Notes: a model not told the origin generated them from the letters alone. A stretch of DNA of 23,601 nucleotides from Gammaproteobacteria bacterium (GCA_026197015.1 JAPHRB010000075.1:1-23601); one strand, 5' to 3'; positions 1 to 8,719 are shown, counted from the first letter of the stretch. Translations and numbers: made by a program.

Positions 1-293
1 GGATCATTAGGGTTCATAAAAATAAACTGCTCTTTACCTTCTTCAATTTCAACATAATCAATGGTCATACCATTCATAAATTCATTAGCCGTAATAGAAA
101 CGATTAAATCTACACCTTCAGAAGTGTGAGTGATGTCACCTTCTTTAACGTCATCAAAACCCATACCATAATGATAACTGCCATCTTGCATTCTTGTGCA
201 GGCAAGGCGTAAAGGTAAACCGTCTAAATTTCCTTCTTTAGCAGAATGTTTAATCATTTTAGCTGCAGCAGGGGTTAATTTGATCATATTCAT
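1..293 (-). CDS. dsrR: DsrR, IscA/HesB-fold protein (3' end cut by window edge)
   Basis: My translation gives 97 residues from ATG at 291-293 to the window edge, with no stop. The protein reads as an A-type iron-sulfur carrier fold: an N-terminal KLTPAAAKMI helix, a central YHYGMGFDD strand and a closing FIFMNPND segment just where IscA proteins have NPN before their C-terminal CGCG motif. The first IscA cysteine (GGCSGF region) is replaced by QDGSYHYG; the only visible cysteine is Cys32 in RLACTRM. This fits DsrR of A. vinosum, an IscA-like protein described as lacking iron-sulfur binding and affecting dsr expression. The start lies 4 nt after the dsrN stop, so the two are probably translationally coupled. 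Whether the C-terminal cysteine pair is missing cannot be seen here. Confidence 0.88.
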   Translation of the reverse strand, partial: MNMIKLTPAAAKMIKHSAKEGNLDGLPLRLACTRMQDGSYHYGMGFDDVKEGDITHTSEGVDLIVSITANEFMNGMTIDYVEIEEGKEQFIFMNPND

Positions 294-297
294 AGTA

Positions 298-1686
298 CTA
301 GTTCCGATTTTGTTTACAATGTTGTACAAACTGTATAAAACGTTGCGCCCAGTGGTTTGATTCTGTGTCACGTAAATGCGCATAACATGCCAGAGTATTT
401 TTTATAACGATACCATCAGCTTCACCGTTGATGCCTGAACCACGTTTAACCTGATATGCAAATTTAACATTCGTATCAAGATTTTCAAGTGCTGAATAAT
501 GGAACTCATGGCCAGCTATTACTGACGCAGGAGAAGGTTTGAAGGGCAACCATGGGTGATAAGCTGTTTCAGTTAGTTTAATGTAACCACGGCCTTGAGG
601 TGTCTTGTGCATAACGCAATCAGCTGGAATGAAACCCACCATTTCGCCTTTGTGTTCATTCCAGCTGAGGTGTCTGCTTAGATACATTAAACCACCACAT
701 TCAGCGTAACAGGGTAAACCATCCTCTAAGGCGCTTTTAATCTGTAAACGCATGGATTGATTGCCTTCAAGTTCATTAATACGGGTCTCCGGAAATCCGC
801 CACCTATAAATAATGCATCGATTTGCGGTAGTTTATCGTCGCGAATGGTATCTATACTAACTAGCTCGGCACCAGTAGCGCGGATAGCATCCAGGTCGTC
901 CGGGTAATAAAAACCAAATGCATCATTTTCAACAATGCCGATTTTAAGGGCTGAGGTAATTTGTATTGTTTCTTGCTTAGGGGGGTTAATGTCAGGTAAG
1001 TCGGCAGCCTGTTTGGCAATATTACGTAATAAACCTAAATCTACCTGCTCCTTAACAATATCACGAATTTGAATTATTTTATTTTCAGCAGAGTCATCTT
1101 CATTACTTGGCATAAGCCCAAGATGACGTTCATCAATTGATAACGCCGAATTTTTATAAACAGAACCTATCACTTTTACATCAGTGTAATGTTCGATAAC
1201 TGCGTGCAGTTTACTTTCGTGACGAGCTCCACCAAGTTGATTTAATATTACGCCGGCAATATTAATTTCCTTATCAAAAGCCTGGTACCCCAGTATTAAG
1301 GGTGCGATACCACGCGTCATTCCCCGCGCATCTAAAACTAAAATTACCGGGGCTTTTACCAGTGAAGCGAGGGCTGCATTCGAGTTACTGCCATCTAGAT
1401 CTAAACCATCATATAAACCTTTATTGCCTTCAATAACGGTTATATCAGCATCTTGAGAATAGCGGCTTATGGTATTAATGATTTCATCCTGTTGCATGGT
1501 ATAGAAATCAAGGTTATGACAGGGGCGCCCAGCGGCTTTACTGAGCCACATAGGGTCTATATAGTCAGGGCCTTTTTTAAAAGGCTGAACAATCGAACCC
1601 GATTCGGCTAATGCTGCGCAGAGTCCGATGCTCAGGGTCGTTTTGCCTGAGGATTTATGTGCTGCTGAAATTAAGAAATGTGACAT
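298..1686 (-). CDS. dsrN: DsrN, siroheme/cobyrinic acid a,c-diamide synthase-like glutamine amidotransferase
   Basis: 462 residues, the usual length for CbiA/CobB-type amidases. An N-terminal P-loop (AAHKSSGKTT, about residues 8-17) belongs to the ATP-binding synthetase domain. The C-terminal class I glutamine amidotransferase domain (about 245-455) has the nucleophile motif YAECGGLMYL with Cys330 and a FIGGGFPE segment at 293-300. In sulfur oxidisers DsrN is thought to amidate siroheme to siro(heme)amide, the prosthetic group of DsrAB. That substrate is assigned from operon position; the sequence alone would also fit a cobyrinic acid amidase. The ATG start fits the P-loop lying near the N-terminus. 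The gene sits 282 bp downstream of dsrP and 4 bp upstream of dsrR. Confidence 0.93.
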   Translation of the reverse strand: MSHFLISAAHKSSGKTTLSIGLCAALAESGSIVQPFKKGPDYIDPMWLSKAAGRPCHNLDFYTMQQDEIINTISRYSQDADITVIEGNKGLYDGLDLDGSNSNAALASLVKAPVILVLDARGMTRGIAPLILGYQAFDKEINIAGVILNQLGGARHESKLHAVIEHYTDVKVIGSVYKNSALSIDERHLGLMPSNEDDSAENKIIQIRDIVKEQVDLGLLRNIAKQAADLPDINPPKQETIQITSALKIGIVENDAFGFYYPDDLDAIRATGAELVSIDTIRDDKLPQIDALFIGGGFPETRINELEGNQSMRLQIKSALEDGLPCYAECGGLMYLSRHLSWNEHKGEMVGFIPADCVMHKTPQGRGYIKLTETAYHPWLPFKPSPASVIAGHEFHYSALENLDTNVKFAYQVKRGSGINGEADGIVIKNTLACYAHLRDTESNHWAQRFIQFVQHCKQNRN

Positions 1687-1910
1687 GGATTTTTAAGAAA
1701 AAGAAAACGCAAATGAACGCAAATAAACGCAAATATATGCGTTTTTAAAGTTAGGCTGCTACGTAGTTTTTCCACGTAAATAATCACAGACTCTACTGTT
1801 TATGTTTGAGTTAACTTGCTACGCAAGTTAACTCAAAAAGATTCGCGTTTATTAGCGTTTATTTGCGTTTTCTTTTTCTTTTCAATACCTCGCAGAATCT
1901 CAAAACCACA
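1687..1910. repeat. dsrP-dsrN intergenic inverted repeat built on an AACGCAAATAAACGC motif
   Basis: The gap holds nested inverted repeats. The outer arms are AT-rich: about 1695-1733 has three AACGCAAAT-type units, and their reverse complements (GCGTTTATTAGCG, ATTTGCGTTTTC) lie at about 1843-1883. Inside is a perfect 12-bp hairpin, arms 1808-1819 (GAGTTAACTTGC) and 1823-1834, loop TAC. A related AAACGCAAAACACGCAAAT stretch recurs at 23231-23249, so this is a dispersed element. I see no gene here. Confidence 0.7.
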
Positions 1911-1911
1911 A

Positions 1912-1937
1912 ACGGCCCGAAGTAATCTTCGAGCCGT
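1912..1937 (-). terminator. stem-loop just downstream of dsrP
   Basis: Arms 1912-1922 and 1927-1937 give ten Watson-Crick pairs plus one G.U wobble when read as dsr-sense RNA, with a 4-nt loop. It begins 32 nt after the dsrP stop. The following tract (TTTGTGGTTTTG) is only moderately T-rich, so it may be a weak terminator or a 3'-end stabilising structure. Confidence 0.55.
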
Positions 1938-1968
1938 CTACTAAAAACGATATAAACTGGAGTAAAAC

Positions 1969-3192
1969 TTACTCAGCTTTATGATGAGGATCAGCAACTG
2001 AGTCTTCTAAAGTAGCAGGTAAAAAACCTAGAACCTTAATACCCAGAGCAATCATAATCAGAGTTACAGCCATGCCGCCCAGACCTAATAAAAGTTCAGG
2101 CAAGCTAGCAGAGTACTGAGTTGTTGCACCATCAAAGAATGTACTACTAATAACTTCCATACCCGGGAACATTTCTAAAGGGTATGCCTGACCAGCAATA
2201 ATGATTGTATACATGGCAGCAAAACCACCTAGTACAACCAGAATGGATGCAACGGCTAATGTTTTACGACAGTTTTTAACCCCTGGTGCATAGATCATAG
2301 CGATAGGTAACAGACTGCCTAGCAGAATCTGACCTATCCAGAAGATATTAGAGTAAGTTTCACCACCGTTTTCACCGAGTAATATAAAGGACTCATAACC
2401 GTGATGCTCTGTAGCATAAAGATTAGACAGGTGGTAAACAATCACAAAGTACAGTGTTGCAAATACAAATGTACCAAGCAGGCTACGTAAGCGGTTGACA
2501 ACGACATCACCAAGTGGGCGGCCTGTACCTTTATATGACGCCAGTAATACTAATATGAAAAATGCCAGGCCAAACGAGAATGACATAATTACAAACATCG
2601 GTGCCATCATCGCCATATCATAACCAGAACGAGCAACAAGGAAACCGAAGATAGAGCCTGTACCTGTGGTTAATGCTAAACGCCATACAAACGCTGCAAT
2701 ACCTGCATAACGGCTGTATTGTTTAACGGTACGATCTAACATCAACCATGCATATACACCGACGATAAGAAAGAAGCCGTTATATAAGATCATATTCCAT
2801 GCAAAGATTGACTTGAAGTTATAGTAGGTCATTGCAACGATAAGGCGGTCAGGACGGCCTAAATCAAGCACCAGAATCATCAAACCGCCAGACAGTAGAG
2901 CAATAGCAACAAGTGTTGATAAAGGTGCGAGTGGTTTGTATATTTTTTTCTGGAAAACAGAGGAGATTGAGGCCACATTGAGTGCACCGGATGCAGCTAC
3001 TATCAGGAATACTGCAAATACGTGGGGCAGCCCCCATACGATCTGGTTATCCATTCCTGAAACCCAGTGACCTTCATGTTCCATATAAAGCATTGAGCCA
3101 ATTGCACCGAGTACAAATACGCCTAAAAGAGCAATTAGGCCCATATAGCCAGTGCTTTTACCATCAATCTGTTCTAAATGTATTTTTTTCAT
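1969..3192 (-). CDS. dsrP: DsrP, NrfD-family membrane quinone-interacting subunit
   Basis: About 407 residues with roughly ten hydrophobic segments throughout, for example LIALLGVFVLGAIGSMLYM near the N-terminus and LLLGLGGMAVTLIMIALGI near the C-terminus. This is the pattern of NrfD/PsrC-type integral membrane proteins. DsrP is the large membrane subunit of DsrMKJOP and is expected to exchange electrons between the quinone pool and the iron-sulfur protein DsrO. It lies directly after dsrO, matching the partnership. I prefer ATG at 3190-3192 (MKKIHLEQ). A TTG three codons upstream is also open, and the ribosome binding site (AGAGAT) is weak for both. Confidence 0.94.
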   Translation of the reverse strand: MKKIHLEQIDGKSTGYMGLIALLGVFVLGAIGSMLYMEHEGHWVSGMDNQIVWGLPHVFAVFLIVAASGALNVASISSVFQKKIYKPLAPLSTLVAIALLSGGLMILVLDLGRPDRLIVAMTYYNFKSIFAWNMILYNGFFLIVGVYAWLMLDRTVKQYSRYAGIAAFVWRLALTTGTGSIFGFLVARSGYDMAMMAPMFVIMSFSFGLAFFILVLLASYKGTGRPLGDVVVNRLRSLLGTFVFATLYFVIVYHLSNLYATEHHGYESFILLGENGGETYSNIFWIGQILLGSLLPIAMIYAPGVKNCRKTLAVASILVVLGGFAAMYTIIIAGQAYPLEMFPGMEVISSTFFDGATTQYSASLPELLLGLGGMAVTLIMIALGIKVLGFLPATLEDSVADPHHKAE

Positions 3193-3315
3193 AGTATTCA
3201 ACTAATCTCTAATACTTGTAAAATTATCTAATAAGTCTTGCTAAAGAGGCCCAGAGTTAAGAGTTATTTTATAAGGAAAACTCTGCACTCTGCATGCCGC
3301 TGTGGCGTTTAGTTT

Positions 3316-4059
3316 TTAAATCCCGCGGTAACGAACACCTGTATTTAAACCAAGATCAGCACGGATCTGTTTACCACCGTGTTTAAGCAGTTGTTTAGAA
3401 ATTTCGCTATCAGGGTTCTTAATATCACCAAAGATCATTGCACCGTGCTCAGCTTCAGAACAGGCTTCAACACAGGCTGGAGTGCCACCTTCATCAACTC
3501 GGTGTACACACATGGTGCAGGACTCAACAGTACCTTTACCACGTGGCTGATGATCAACAGTTGCGTCAACTGTTTCGTGTGCAAATGAACGAGCTTTATA
3601 TGGGCAGGCCATCATGCAGTAACGACAACCGATACAAATGTGACGATCAACGAGAACAATGCCATCATCACGTTTAAATGATGCACCAGTAGGGCATACA
3701 TCAACGCAAGGTGGCTTTTCACAATGTTGACACAACATTGGAAGTGATATTTCATGTTTGGTTTGCTTGTCGCGTAAAGTAACCTTACGAATCCATTGCT
3801 GGTCTGTTCTTGGACGATCATGTGATGCGATACCGTTTTCTGTATTACACGCACTTACACAAGCCGTACAGCCAGACGCACATTTAGCTGTATCAATTAA
3901 CATACCCCAACGAACAGCGCTGCTTACAGCCTGATCAGCTGGTTTTGCTTCTGCAACCGTGTGCAGAAACATGCCAGGAGCAATGGTTAAAGCAGCAGCA
4001 GCTGTGGCAGATTTCTCTACAAAGCTACGGCGAGAGATATTGACATCAGAGTTACTCAT
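3316..4059 (-). CDS. dsrO: DsrO, Tat-exported ferredoxin-like iron-sulfur subunit
   Basis: 247 residues from ATG at 4057-4059, which is preceded by AAGGAAG and overlaps the last 8 bases of dsrJ. A longer upstream reading exists but would put 15 extra residues before the Tat signal. The N-terminus has SRRSFVEKSA (Arg10, Arg11) followed by an Ala-rich hydrophobic stretch and AEA, a Tat signal. Four cysteine clusters follow: C60-C64-C67-C71, C110-C113-C118-C122, C142-C145-C148-C152 and C181-C184-C196-C200. These are enough for four [4Fe-4S] centres, as in NrfC/PsrB-type proteins. It is the periplasmic electron carrier of DsrMKJOP between cytochrome DsrJ and membrane subunit DsrP. Confidence 0.95.
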   Translation of the reverse strand: MSNSDVNISRRSFVEKSATAAAALTIAPGMFLHTVAEAKPADQAVSSAVRWGMLIDTAKCASGCTACVSACNTENGIASHDRPRTDQQWIRKVTLRDKQTKHEISLPMLCQHCEKPPCVDVCPTGASFKRDDGIVLVDRHICIGCRYCMMACPYKARSFAHETVDATVDHQPRGKGTVESCTMCVHRVDEGGTPACVEACSEAEHGAMIFGDIKNPDSEISKQLLKHGGKQIRADLGLNTGVRYRGI

Positions 4060-4570
4060 TGCCAGCTTCCTTTGTGTCTTGAACTGATTTTGAAGTATCC
4101 GCAATATCAGTTGATATTGTTGTTTTATCTGCTGTTGGAGTAGCCTGTGCAGTATGTGGGTTTTTACCCTGTGTACCCTTACCCTTCATAGGGCGGTCCA
4201 TGTGGCACTGGAAACAATCGATGCTAACAGCTGCAAAGTTATGACAACTACTGCAAAAGTGTTTGTCATCTCCAAAACGCACTTCTGAATTTTCAGGCAC
4301 GTGGCAGTTAATGCATTCTTTAAGACTATATGTCTTTGTTCGAATACCTTGATGCATTGTCTGGTCACGTTGATGAAGAATATAGTTCATATGGTTCTTC
4401 TTCATTTCATCTTCAGGCTGCACACATTCCGTAGATCCGTTTGTAGGATGAGGAACTTTAGGTGCAAAAGATGGTTTTTCACCCGCAAACGCAAAAGCGG
4501 AAAAAACCAGCATGGCTAATCCCGCGATTGTGATTAAAGTGTTATGCATGCGTTTGTTCAACTGCTGCAT
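4052..4570 (-). CDS. dsrJ: DsrJ, periplasmic triheme cytochrome c
   Basis: 172 residues from ATG at 4568-4570, chosen because GGAG lies about 6 nt upstream; the longer TTG reading would start on that ribosome binding site. A single N-terminal hydrophobic stretch (LITIAGLAMLVFSAFAFA) is a signal peptide or membrane anchor. Exactly three CxxCH heme sites are present: CINCH (86-90), CSSCH (106-110) and CFQCH (119-123). Cys49 upstream of the hemes (TECVQP) probably matches the cysteine known as an unusual His/Cys heme ligand in A. vinosum DsrJ. The C-terminal 45 residues are Lys/Thr/Ala-rich and look disordered. The protein is the periplasmic redox subunit of DsrMKJOP and its stop overlaps dsrO. 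Confidence 0.95.
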   Translation of the reverse strand: MQQLNKRMHNTLITIAGLAMLVFSAFAFAGEKPSFAPKVPHPTNGSTECVQPEDEMKKNHMNYILHQRDQTMHQGIRTKTYSLKECINCHVPENSEVRFGDDKHFCSSCHNFAAVSIDCFQCHMDRPMKGKGTQGKNPHTAQATPTADKTTISTDIADTSKSVQDTKEAGNE

Positions 4571-4688
4571 TAGTAACTCCAAAAGTTAAAATAATTATAG
4601 AGCGTATATTTCTTGATTAAAATATTTAAAAAACTTCGTTAATCAGCATGTGTGGCTGAAAGCGCATGACCCTGTTTAGAGCCTTTGG

Positions 4689-4713
4689 ATCCCCGACACA
4701 AATACTCGGGGAT
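4689..4713. repeat. small GC-rich palindrome in the dsrL-dsrJ gap
   Basis: ATCCCCGA (4689-4696) and TCGGGGAT (4706-4713) pair perfectly around a 9-nt loop. Together with the structured repeat at 4775-4884 it accounts for most of the 316-bp gap before dsrJ. No gene is seen in the gap. Confidence 0.6.
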
Positions 4714-4774
4714 GACGATGTTTGTTTTATTCTTATCTAATCAGTTTTTTCTAAATCTTTAATTTGGTAATAAT

Positions 4775-4884
4775 GAATCAATTTGCCCCGGAGAGGTTTC
4801 AGAGCAAGGCGAAAAATATAAGCTTACAAGTGTAAGTGAATATTTTTCAACGAAGTGCTGGAGCCTCTCCGGGGTGAAGTGATT
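4775..4884 (-). repeat. ~110-bp structured repeat, copy 1, directly after dsrL
   Basis: Outer stem CCCCGGAGAGG (4786-4796) pairs with CCTCTCCGGGG (4864-4874). A middle stem GAAAAATAT/ATATTTTTC and an inner hairpin CTTAC-AAGT-GTAAG (about 4823-4836) lie inside. It ends 3 nt from the dsrL stop codon. Two further copies follow dsrC and the DsrC-like gene in the same orientation relative to their upstream gene. No T-run follows, so it is not a standard terminator. Confidence 0.8.
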
Positions 4885-4886
4885 TA

Positions 4887-6860
4887 TTATTCGCCCATGC
4901 CCATGTCAATGTAGCCTGTTGGGCATACATCAGCACAAATATGACAACCGATACATTTATTGTAGTCAGTGTCAACATAACGACCGGTAGTAGACTGGTC
5001 TTTCTTAACACGGAATACAGCATCCTGAGGACAGTAGATAACGCAGTTATCACACTCAAAACACATACCACAACTCATGCAACGATTAGCTTCAGCAACA
5101 GCGCCTTCTTCAGCAAGACCATTCATACGTTCTGCAAAGTGACCTAACACTTCATCAGAAGATGGTGTATCTTCAGTACGTAAGTTACGTGCTTCTGCTT
5201 CAAAGTGACCCAGGAACATTAAATCAGTTGAAATAATCTCTTTATTTGAACGGTCTTCGTAGTTATGGATAGCGTAATTGCTGCTATCGGTACCACGTTG
5301 ATCATCTGTGCCCAGGTGCTTATCTGCAAAGCTATCTGGAACCATGTCTGACTCAGTTAACTTATCCAGAAGGTTGAAGTGATGAACGTCAACTTTAGGA
5401 CGTTTCTTCATTTCTTTGCTGTCCAGGAATTGCTTGATAGTTTCAGCAACAACAGAACCCTGACCAATCGCCGTAGTTAACAGGTGAGGGCGAACAATAT
5501 CACCTGCAACAAAGTGACCTGGCTTACCAGGTACCTGGTAGAACTTGTCTGCATCGATTAATGAACGACCATTGTCCATATCTTCAACACCTTCAAGGTC
5601 ACCAAACTGACCGATCGCAGAAACGATAAGATCACATTCAATGGTGTACTCTTTGCCGCCTTCTTTAGCAACAGGCGCATTGTTAACAAATTCAGAATCA
5701 ACGAGTTTAAGTGCAGTTGCACGACCGTTATCATCAGTAATAATTTCAACAGGCATTACTTCGTTCATAATAGTTACGCCTTCTTTTAGCGCATCTTGAA
5801 CTTCGTGTTCTGCAGCCGTCATTTCTTCCTGCTTGAATAAAGCAGTAAGTGTAACGTTAGAGCAAGGCTCTTTGTCTGCATCAGCAATATCACCGTGTTT
5901 AACACGACCTTCTGCTGAATCTTCTGGTTTCTCACCAGCCATATCTTTTAATGTACCAATACGGCGAGAAACTGAAACTACGTCGATAGAGGTATCACCA
6001 CCACCCACACATACAATCTTCTTGCCTGTGTATTTCATATCGCCTTTGTTGAATTGCTCAAGGAAATCAACAGCAGTTACAGCGTTAGGTACATCTTTCC
6101 AGTTATCAATGAACAAACCACGGCCATTCTTACAGCCTAGTGCCCATAATACTGCGTCGTAATCTTTTTCAAGCTCAGCAACAGGAACGTCTTTACCAAC
6201 ACGTGTATTTAATTTAGTTTCGATGCCACCCATATCCAGGATACGCATGCATTCGTGATTCATTACGTCACGAGGAGTACGGTAGCCAGGGATACCGTAA
6301 CGCATCATGCCACCCAGTTCTGAATGATCATCAAAGATGACAGAACCGATACCGAATCGACGTAAGTGATATGCAGCAGACATGCCCGCAACACCACCAC
6401 CGATGATAGCTACTTTTTTATCACCTAAGGCTGGAAGGCCAGCAAATTTATATTTTTCAGCAAACGCACTGTCACCAATATATTGCTCAACTGAGTTGAT
6501 ACCAACAAAGTCATCAAGATTATTACGGTTACAACCGTCTTCACAGGGAGCAGGACAAACACGACCCATCATTGCCGGGAATGGATTAGCAGTTGTTGAA
6601 CGTTGGAAGGCATATTCTTCTTTACTCATGCCTTCTGGTGGCGTTTCGATACCACGTACGATATTTAACCAACCGCGAATATCTTCACCCGATGGGCAGC
6701 TACCCTGACAAGGTGGAGTACGGTGCACGTAAGTAGGGCACTTATAAGAAGTGTCTTCTACGAAAATTTTATCGTGCATGCTTGACCATTTAGTATCACC
6801 GTCCTGGTAACGGCGGTAAGTCAAGTTGTTAGTCTGCATGTCTTCTTTTGAAGTTGCCAT
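4887..6860 (-). CDS. dsrL: DsrL, iron-sulfur flavoprotein NAD(P)H oxidoreductase
   Basis: 657 residues, related to the small subunit of glutamate synthase with an added C-terminal ferredoxin domain. The N-terminal cysteines C41, C51, C55, C102, C106 and C110 are the family's iron-sulfur region. An FAD dinucleotide fold starts at AIIGGGVAGMSAAYHLRRFG (151-170), and an NAD(P)H fold at CVGGGDTSIDVVSVSRR (284-300). The C-terminus has a first cysteine-rich segment, C594 to C610, and a second cluster C636-C639-C642-C646. In sulfur oxidisers DsrL takes electrons from the DsrAB reaction and reduces NAD(P)+; it is essential for sulfur-globule oxidation in A. vinosum. The ATG has AGGAG upstream. The gene is separated from dsrK by 208 bp and from dsrJ by 316 bp. 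Confidence 0.97.
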   Translation of the reverse strand: MATSKEDMQTNNLTYRRYQDGDTKWSSMHDKIFVEDTSYKCPTYVHRTPPCQGSCPSGEDIRGWLNIVRGIETPPEGMSKEEYAFQRSTTANPFPAMMGRVCPAPCEDGCNRNNLDDFVGINSVEQYIGDSAFAEKYKFAGLPALGDKKVAIIGGGVAGMSAAYHLRRFGIGSVIFDDHSELGGMMRYGIPGYRTPRDVMNHECMRILDMGGIETKLNTRVGKDVPVAELEKDYDAVLWALGCKNGRGLFIDNWKDVPNAVTAVDFLEQFNKGDMKYTGKKIVCVGGGDTSIDVVSVSRRIGTLKDMAGEKPEDSAEGRVKHGDIADADKEPCSNVTLTALFKQEEMTAAEHEVQDALKEGVTIMNEVMPVEIITDDNGRATALKLVDSEFVNNAPVAKEGGKEYTIECDLIVSAIGQFGDLEGVEDMDNGRSLIDADKFYQVPGKPGHFVAGDIVRPHLLTTAIGQGSVVAETIKQFLDSKEMKKRPKVDVHHFNLLDKLTESDMVPDSFADKHLGTDDQRGTDSSNYAIHNYEDRSNKEIISTDLMFLGHFEAEARNLRTEDTPSSDEVLGHFAERMNGLAEEGAVAEANRCMSCGMCFECDNCVIYCPQDAVFRVKKDQSTTGRYVDTDYNKCIGCHICADVCPTGYIDMGMGE

Positions 6861-7068
6861 GCTGGTCTCCTATAGGCTAAACGTATAGTTAAAAATTAAG
6901 TTGCGGCTTATCATACTGATTTATGGGGGTATGTCTCTTTTGAAAAAGAGGTATTTACTTTTGTAAAAAAATCTTTTTCAATTTTGACATCTGCCATGAA
7001 TCAGTAAAAAATCGCAACAAAATCGTTTGTTAAATTCAGTTACTTTCTTACTTTTTTGTGTTTAAAAA
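6861..7068. other. dsrK-dsrL intergenic region
   Basis: The 208-bp gap is AT-rich. It contains a short hairpin (CTCTTTT...AAAAGAG near 6931-6947) and an open 28-codon frame on the minus strand (ATG 6995-6997 to TGA 6911-6913) with no ribosome binding site. I see no clear promoter or terminator. Confidence 0.4.
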
Positions 7069-8610
7069 TTAGTCTTCCGGGTCAACCTGGCCTTCCAGGA
7101 CGATCGCATCACTTACTAATTGATGAACACTCACAATCTGGTCCATCGTAAAGCCATAATAAGGCAGTACTTTGGTGAACTGGCTCTTACAGATAGCGCA
7201 TATTGCCGCCATATGTGTTACACCAGATTCTTCTTTCGCATTAATCAGTGCAGTTGCACGAGGCAAAATACCCTTAACACGTATTTCCATCAGGTCGTCT
7301 GTTAGTAGACCACCACCACCACCACAGCAGAAAGTCGCATCATGGATAGTGTCTTTTTCCATATCTACATAGTTATTACATACTGCCTTAATAACCGCAC
7401 GAGGAATTGTAAATTGACCACCAGGTTCTGTACCCATGCCTGAACCACGTGCCACATTACATGAGTCGTGGAAGGTAACAGTTTTATCATCGTTACGTGA
7501 TTTATCAATTGTCAGCTCACCTTTTTCAAGTTTATCTAAAGTAAACTCACAGATGTGCTGTGGAATAGGGTAGTTTTGATCAAGAAAGTCAAAGGGGCCA
7601 GCTAATGTATTTAAGAAGCTATAACCAACGCGCCATGCGTGACCACACTCACCGTAAACGATTCTCTTAACACCTAACTGTAATGCGGCTTCACGAACAC
7701 GCATTGAAATACGCTGCATATTTTCATATGAGCCGATAAATAAACCAAAGTTACCCGCTTCAGAAGCAATCGAGCTTAGTGTCCAGCTTGTATTTGTCTG
7801 GTGGAATACTTTTGCGTAACCGATCAAACCATCAATATGTGGTTCTGCGAAGAAGTCAGCTGAAGGGGTAACCAGCAGAATGTCTTTGCCTTTTTCATCC
7901 AGAGGAAATTTAACTTCCACTTCAATATCGTATTCAACGTCTTCTTCAAGGCCTTCAAGCACATTTTTTAAGGCTTTTTCAGGTAAACCAAGGTTGTTAC
8001 CAATGGTAAATACTTTGCCTATAATTTCGTTTGCGTATTTCTGGCCACGACCAATGTGTGCCAATATTTCACGAGCAGCCATGGTTACTTCAGCGGTATC
8101 AATACCGTATGGGCAGAACACTGCACAACGACGACATTCAGAGCATTGATGAAAATAGCTGTACCAGTCATCAACAACTTCTTCGGTTAAATCTTTTGCG
8201 CCAACCAGTTTAGGGAAGTACTTACCTGCAAAGGTAAAGTAACGACGGTAAACGCTACGCAGTAAATCCTGGCGAGCAACCGGCATATTTTTCGCATCAC
8301 CTGTGCCCAGGAAGTAATGACACTTGTCTGTGCAGGCACCACACTTAACGCAGGAATCCATAAATACCTGCAAACTACGGTAACGACCTAAAAGATCTCC
8401 CATTTTATCGAGTGCTTTTTCTTTCCAGCCATCAACCAGTACGTATTCTGGCATTTCTTTAGGATCGTCATGAACTTTTTTTCCTGCATAGCCCATTGCT
8501 TCCTGGAATTCCGGTTTTGCCACAAAAGGTCTTAGATGATTTGTTACATCATCTTTCGGCATTGGAACTACCGCATACTCTTTGACTTCAGGAACTTCGT
8601 AATCAGCCAC
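7069..8610 (-). CDS. dsrK: DsrK, HdrD-like iron-sulfur catalytic subunit of DsrMKJOP
   Basis: 513 residues, cytoplasmic, with no signal peptide. Two ferredoxin [4Fe-4S] motifs are C87-C90-C93-C97 (CVKCGACTDKC) and C156-C159-C162-C166 (CSECRRCAVFC). The C-terminal half carries CCG-type cysteines: C322 (ECGHAWRVGY), C384, C428-C429 (FCCGGGGGLL) and C471/C474. In heterodisulfide reductase HdrD these bind the catalytic non-cubane cluster. DsrK is thought to handle the DsrC disulfide/trisulfide, passing electrons to or from DsrM. The start is GTG, with AGGAA about 7 nt upstream. It follows dsrM, its membrane partner, after a 113-bp gap that holds a repeat. Confidence 0.96.
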   Translation of the reverse strand: MADYEVPEVKEYAVVPMPKDDVTNHLRPFVAKPEFQEAMGYAGKKVHDDPKEMPEYVLVDGWKEKALDKMGDLLGRYRSLQVFMDSCVKCGACTDKCHYFLGTGDAKNMPVARQDLLRSVYRRYFTFAGKYFPKLVGAKDLTEEVVDDWYSYFHQCSECRRCAVFCPYGIDTAEVTMAAREILAHIGRGQKYANEIIGKVFTIGNNLGLPEKALKNVLEGLEEDVEYDIEVEVKFPLDEKGKDILLVTPSADFFAEPHIDGLIGYAKVFHQTNTSWTLSSIASEAGNFGLFIGSYENMQRISMRVREAALQLGVKRIVYGECGHAWRVGYSFLNTLAGPFDFLDQNYPIPQHICEFTLDKLEKGELTIDKSRNDDKTVTFHDSCNVARGSGMGTEPGGQFTIPRAVIKAVCNNYVDMEKDTIHDATFCCGGGGGLLTDDLMEIRVKGILPRATALINAKEESGVTHMAAICAICKSQFTKVLPYYGFTMDQIVSVHQLVSDAIVLEGQVDPED

Positions 8611-8627
8611 TATGGATTCCTCGTTAT

Positions 8628-8643
8628 ACGAACATATGTTCGT
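8628..8643. promoter_or_regulatory. perfect 16-bp palindrome upstream of dsrK
   Basis: ACGAACATATGTTCGT is a perfect palindrome beginning 18 bp upstream of the dsrK GTG. It could be an operator or an mRNA hairpin. Nothing else in the window matches it well. Confidence 0.35.
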
Positions 8644-8652
8644 TTATATTCT

Positions 8653-8719
8653 GTGTAGGTGCGAATTCATTCGCACATGTTATATACAATAGTTTGTGCG
8701 ATTAAAATCGCACCTACAA
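8653..8719. repeat. REP/MITE-like inverted repeat in the dsrM-dsrK gap
   Basis: TGTAGGTGCGA at the left and TCGCACCTACA at the right are inverted copies bounding about 67 bp. An internal pair, TGCGAATTCATTCGCA, forms a hairpin. A related fragment (GTGCGACTGAAGTCACACC) recurs at 9656-9674 in the dsrC-dsrM gap, so this is a dispersed element. Confidence 0.65.

Noticed and set aside
1808..1834. 12-bp hairpin as the dsr transcription terminator
   Set aside because: In the dsr direction the T-run lies before rather than after the hairpin, so it is not an intrinsic terminator for dsrP.
3612..3854. 80-residue minus-strand frame inside dsrO
   Set aside because: Out-of-frame reading of the cysteine-rich dsrO region.
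5833..6162. 109-residue plus-strand frame antisense to dsrL
   Set aside because: Shadow of dsrL; it has no ribosome binding site and no recognisable domain.
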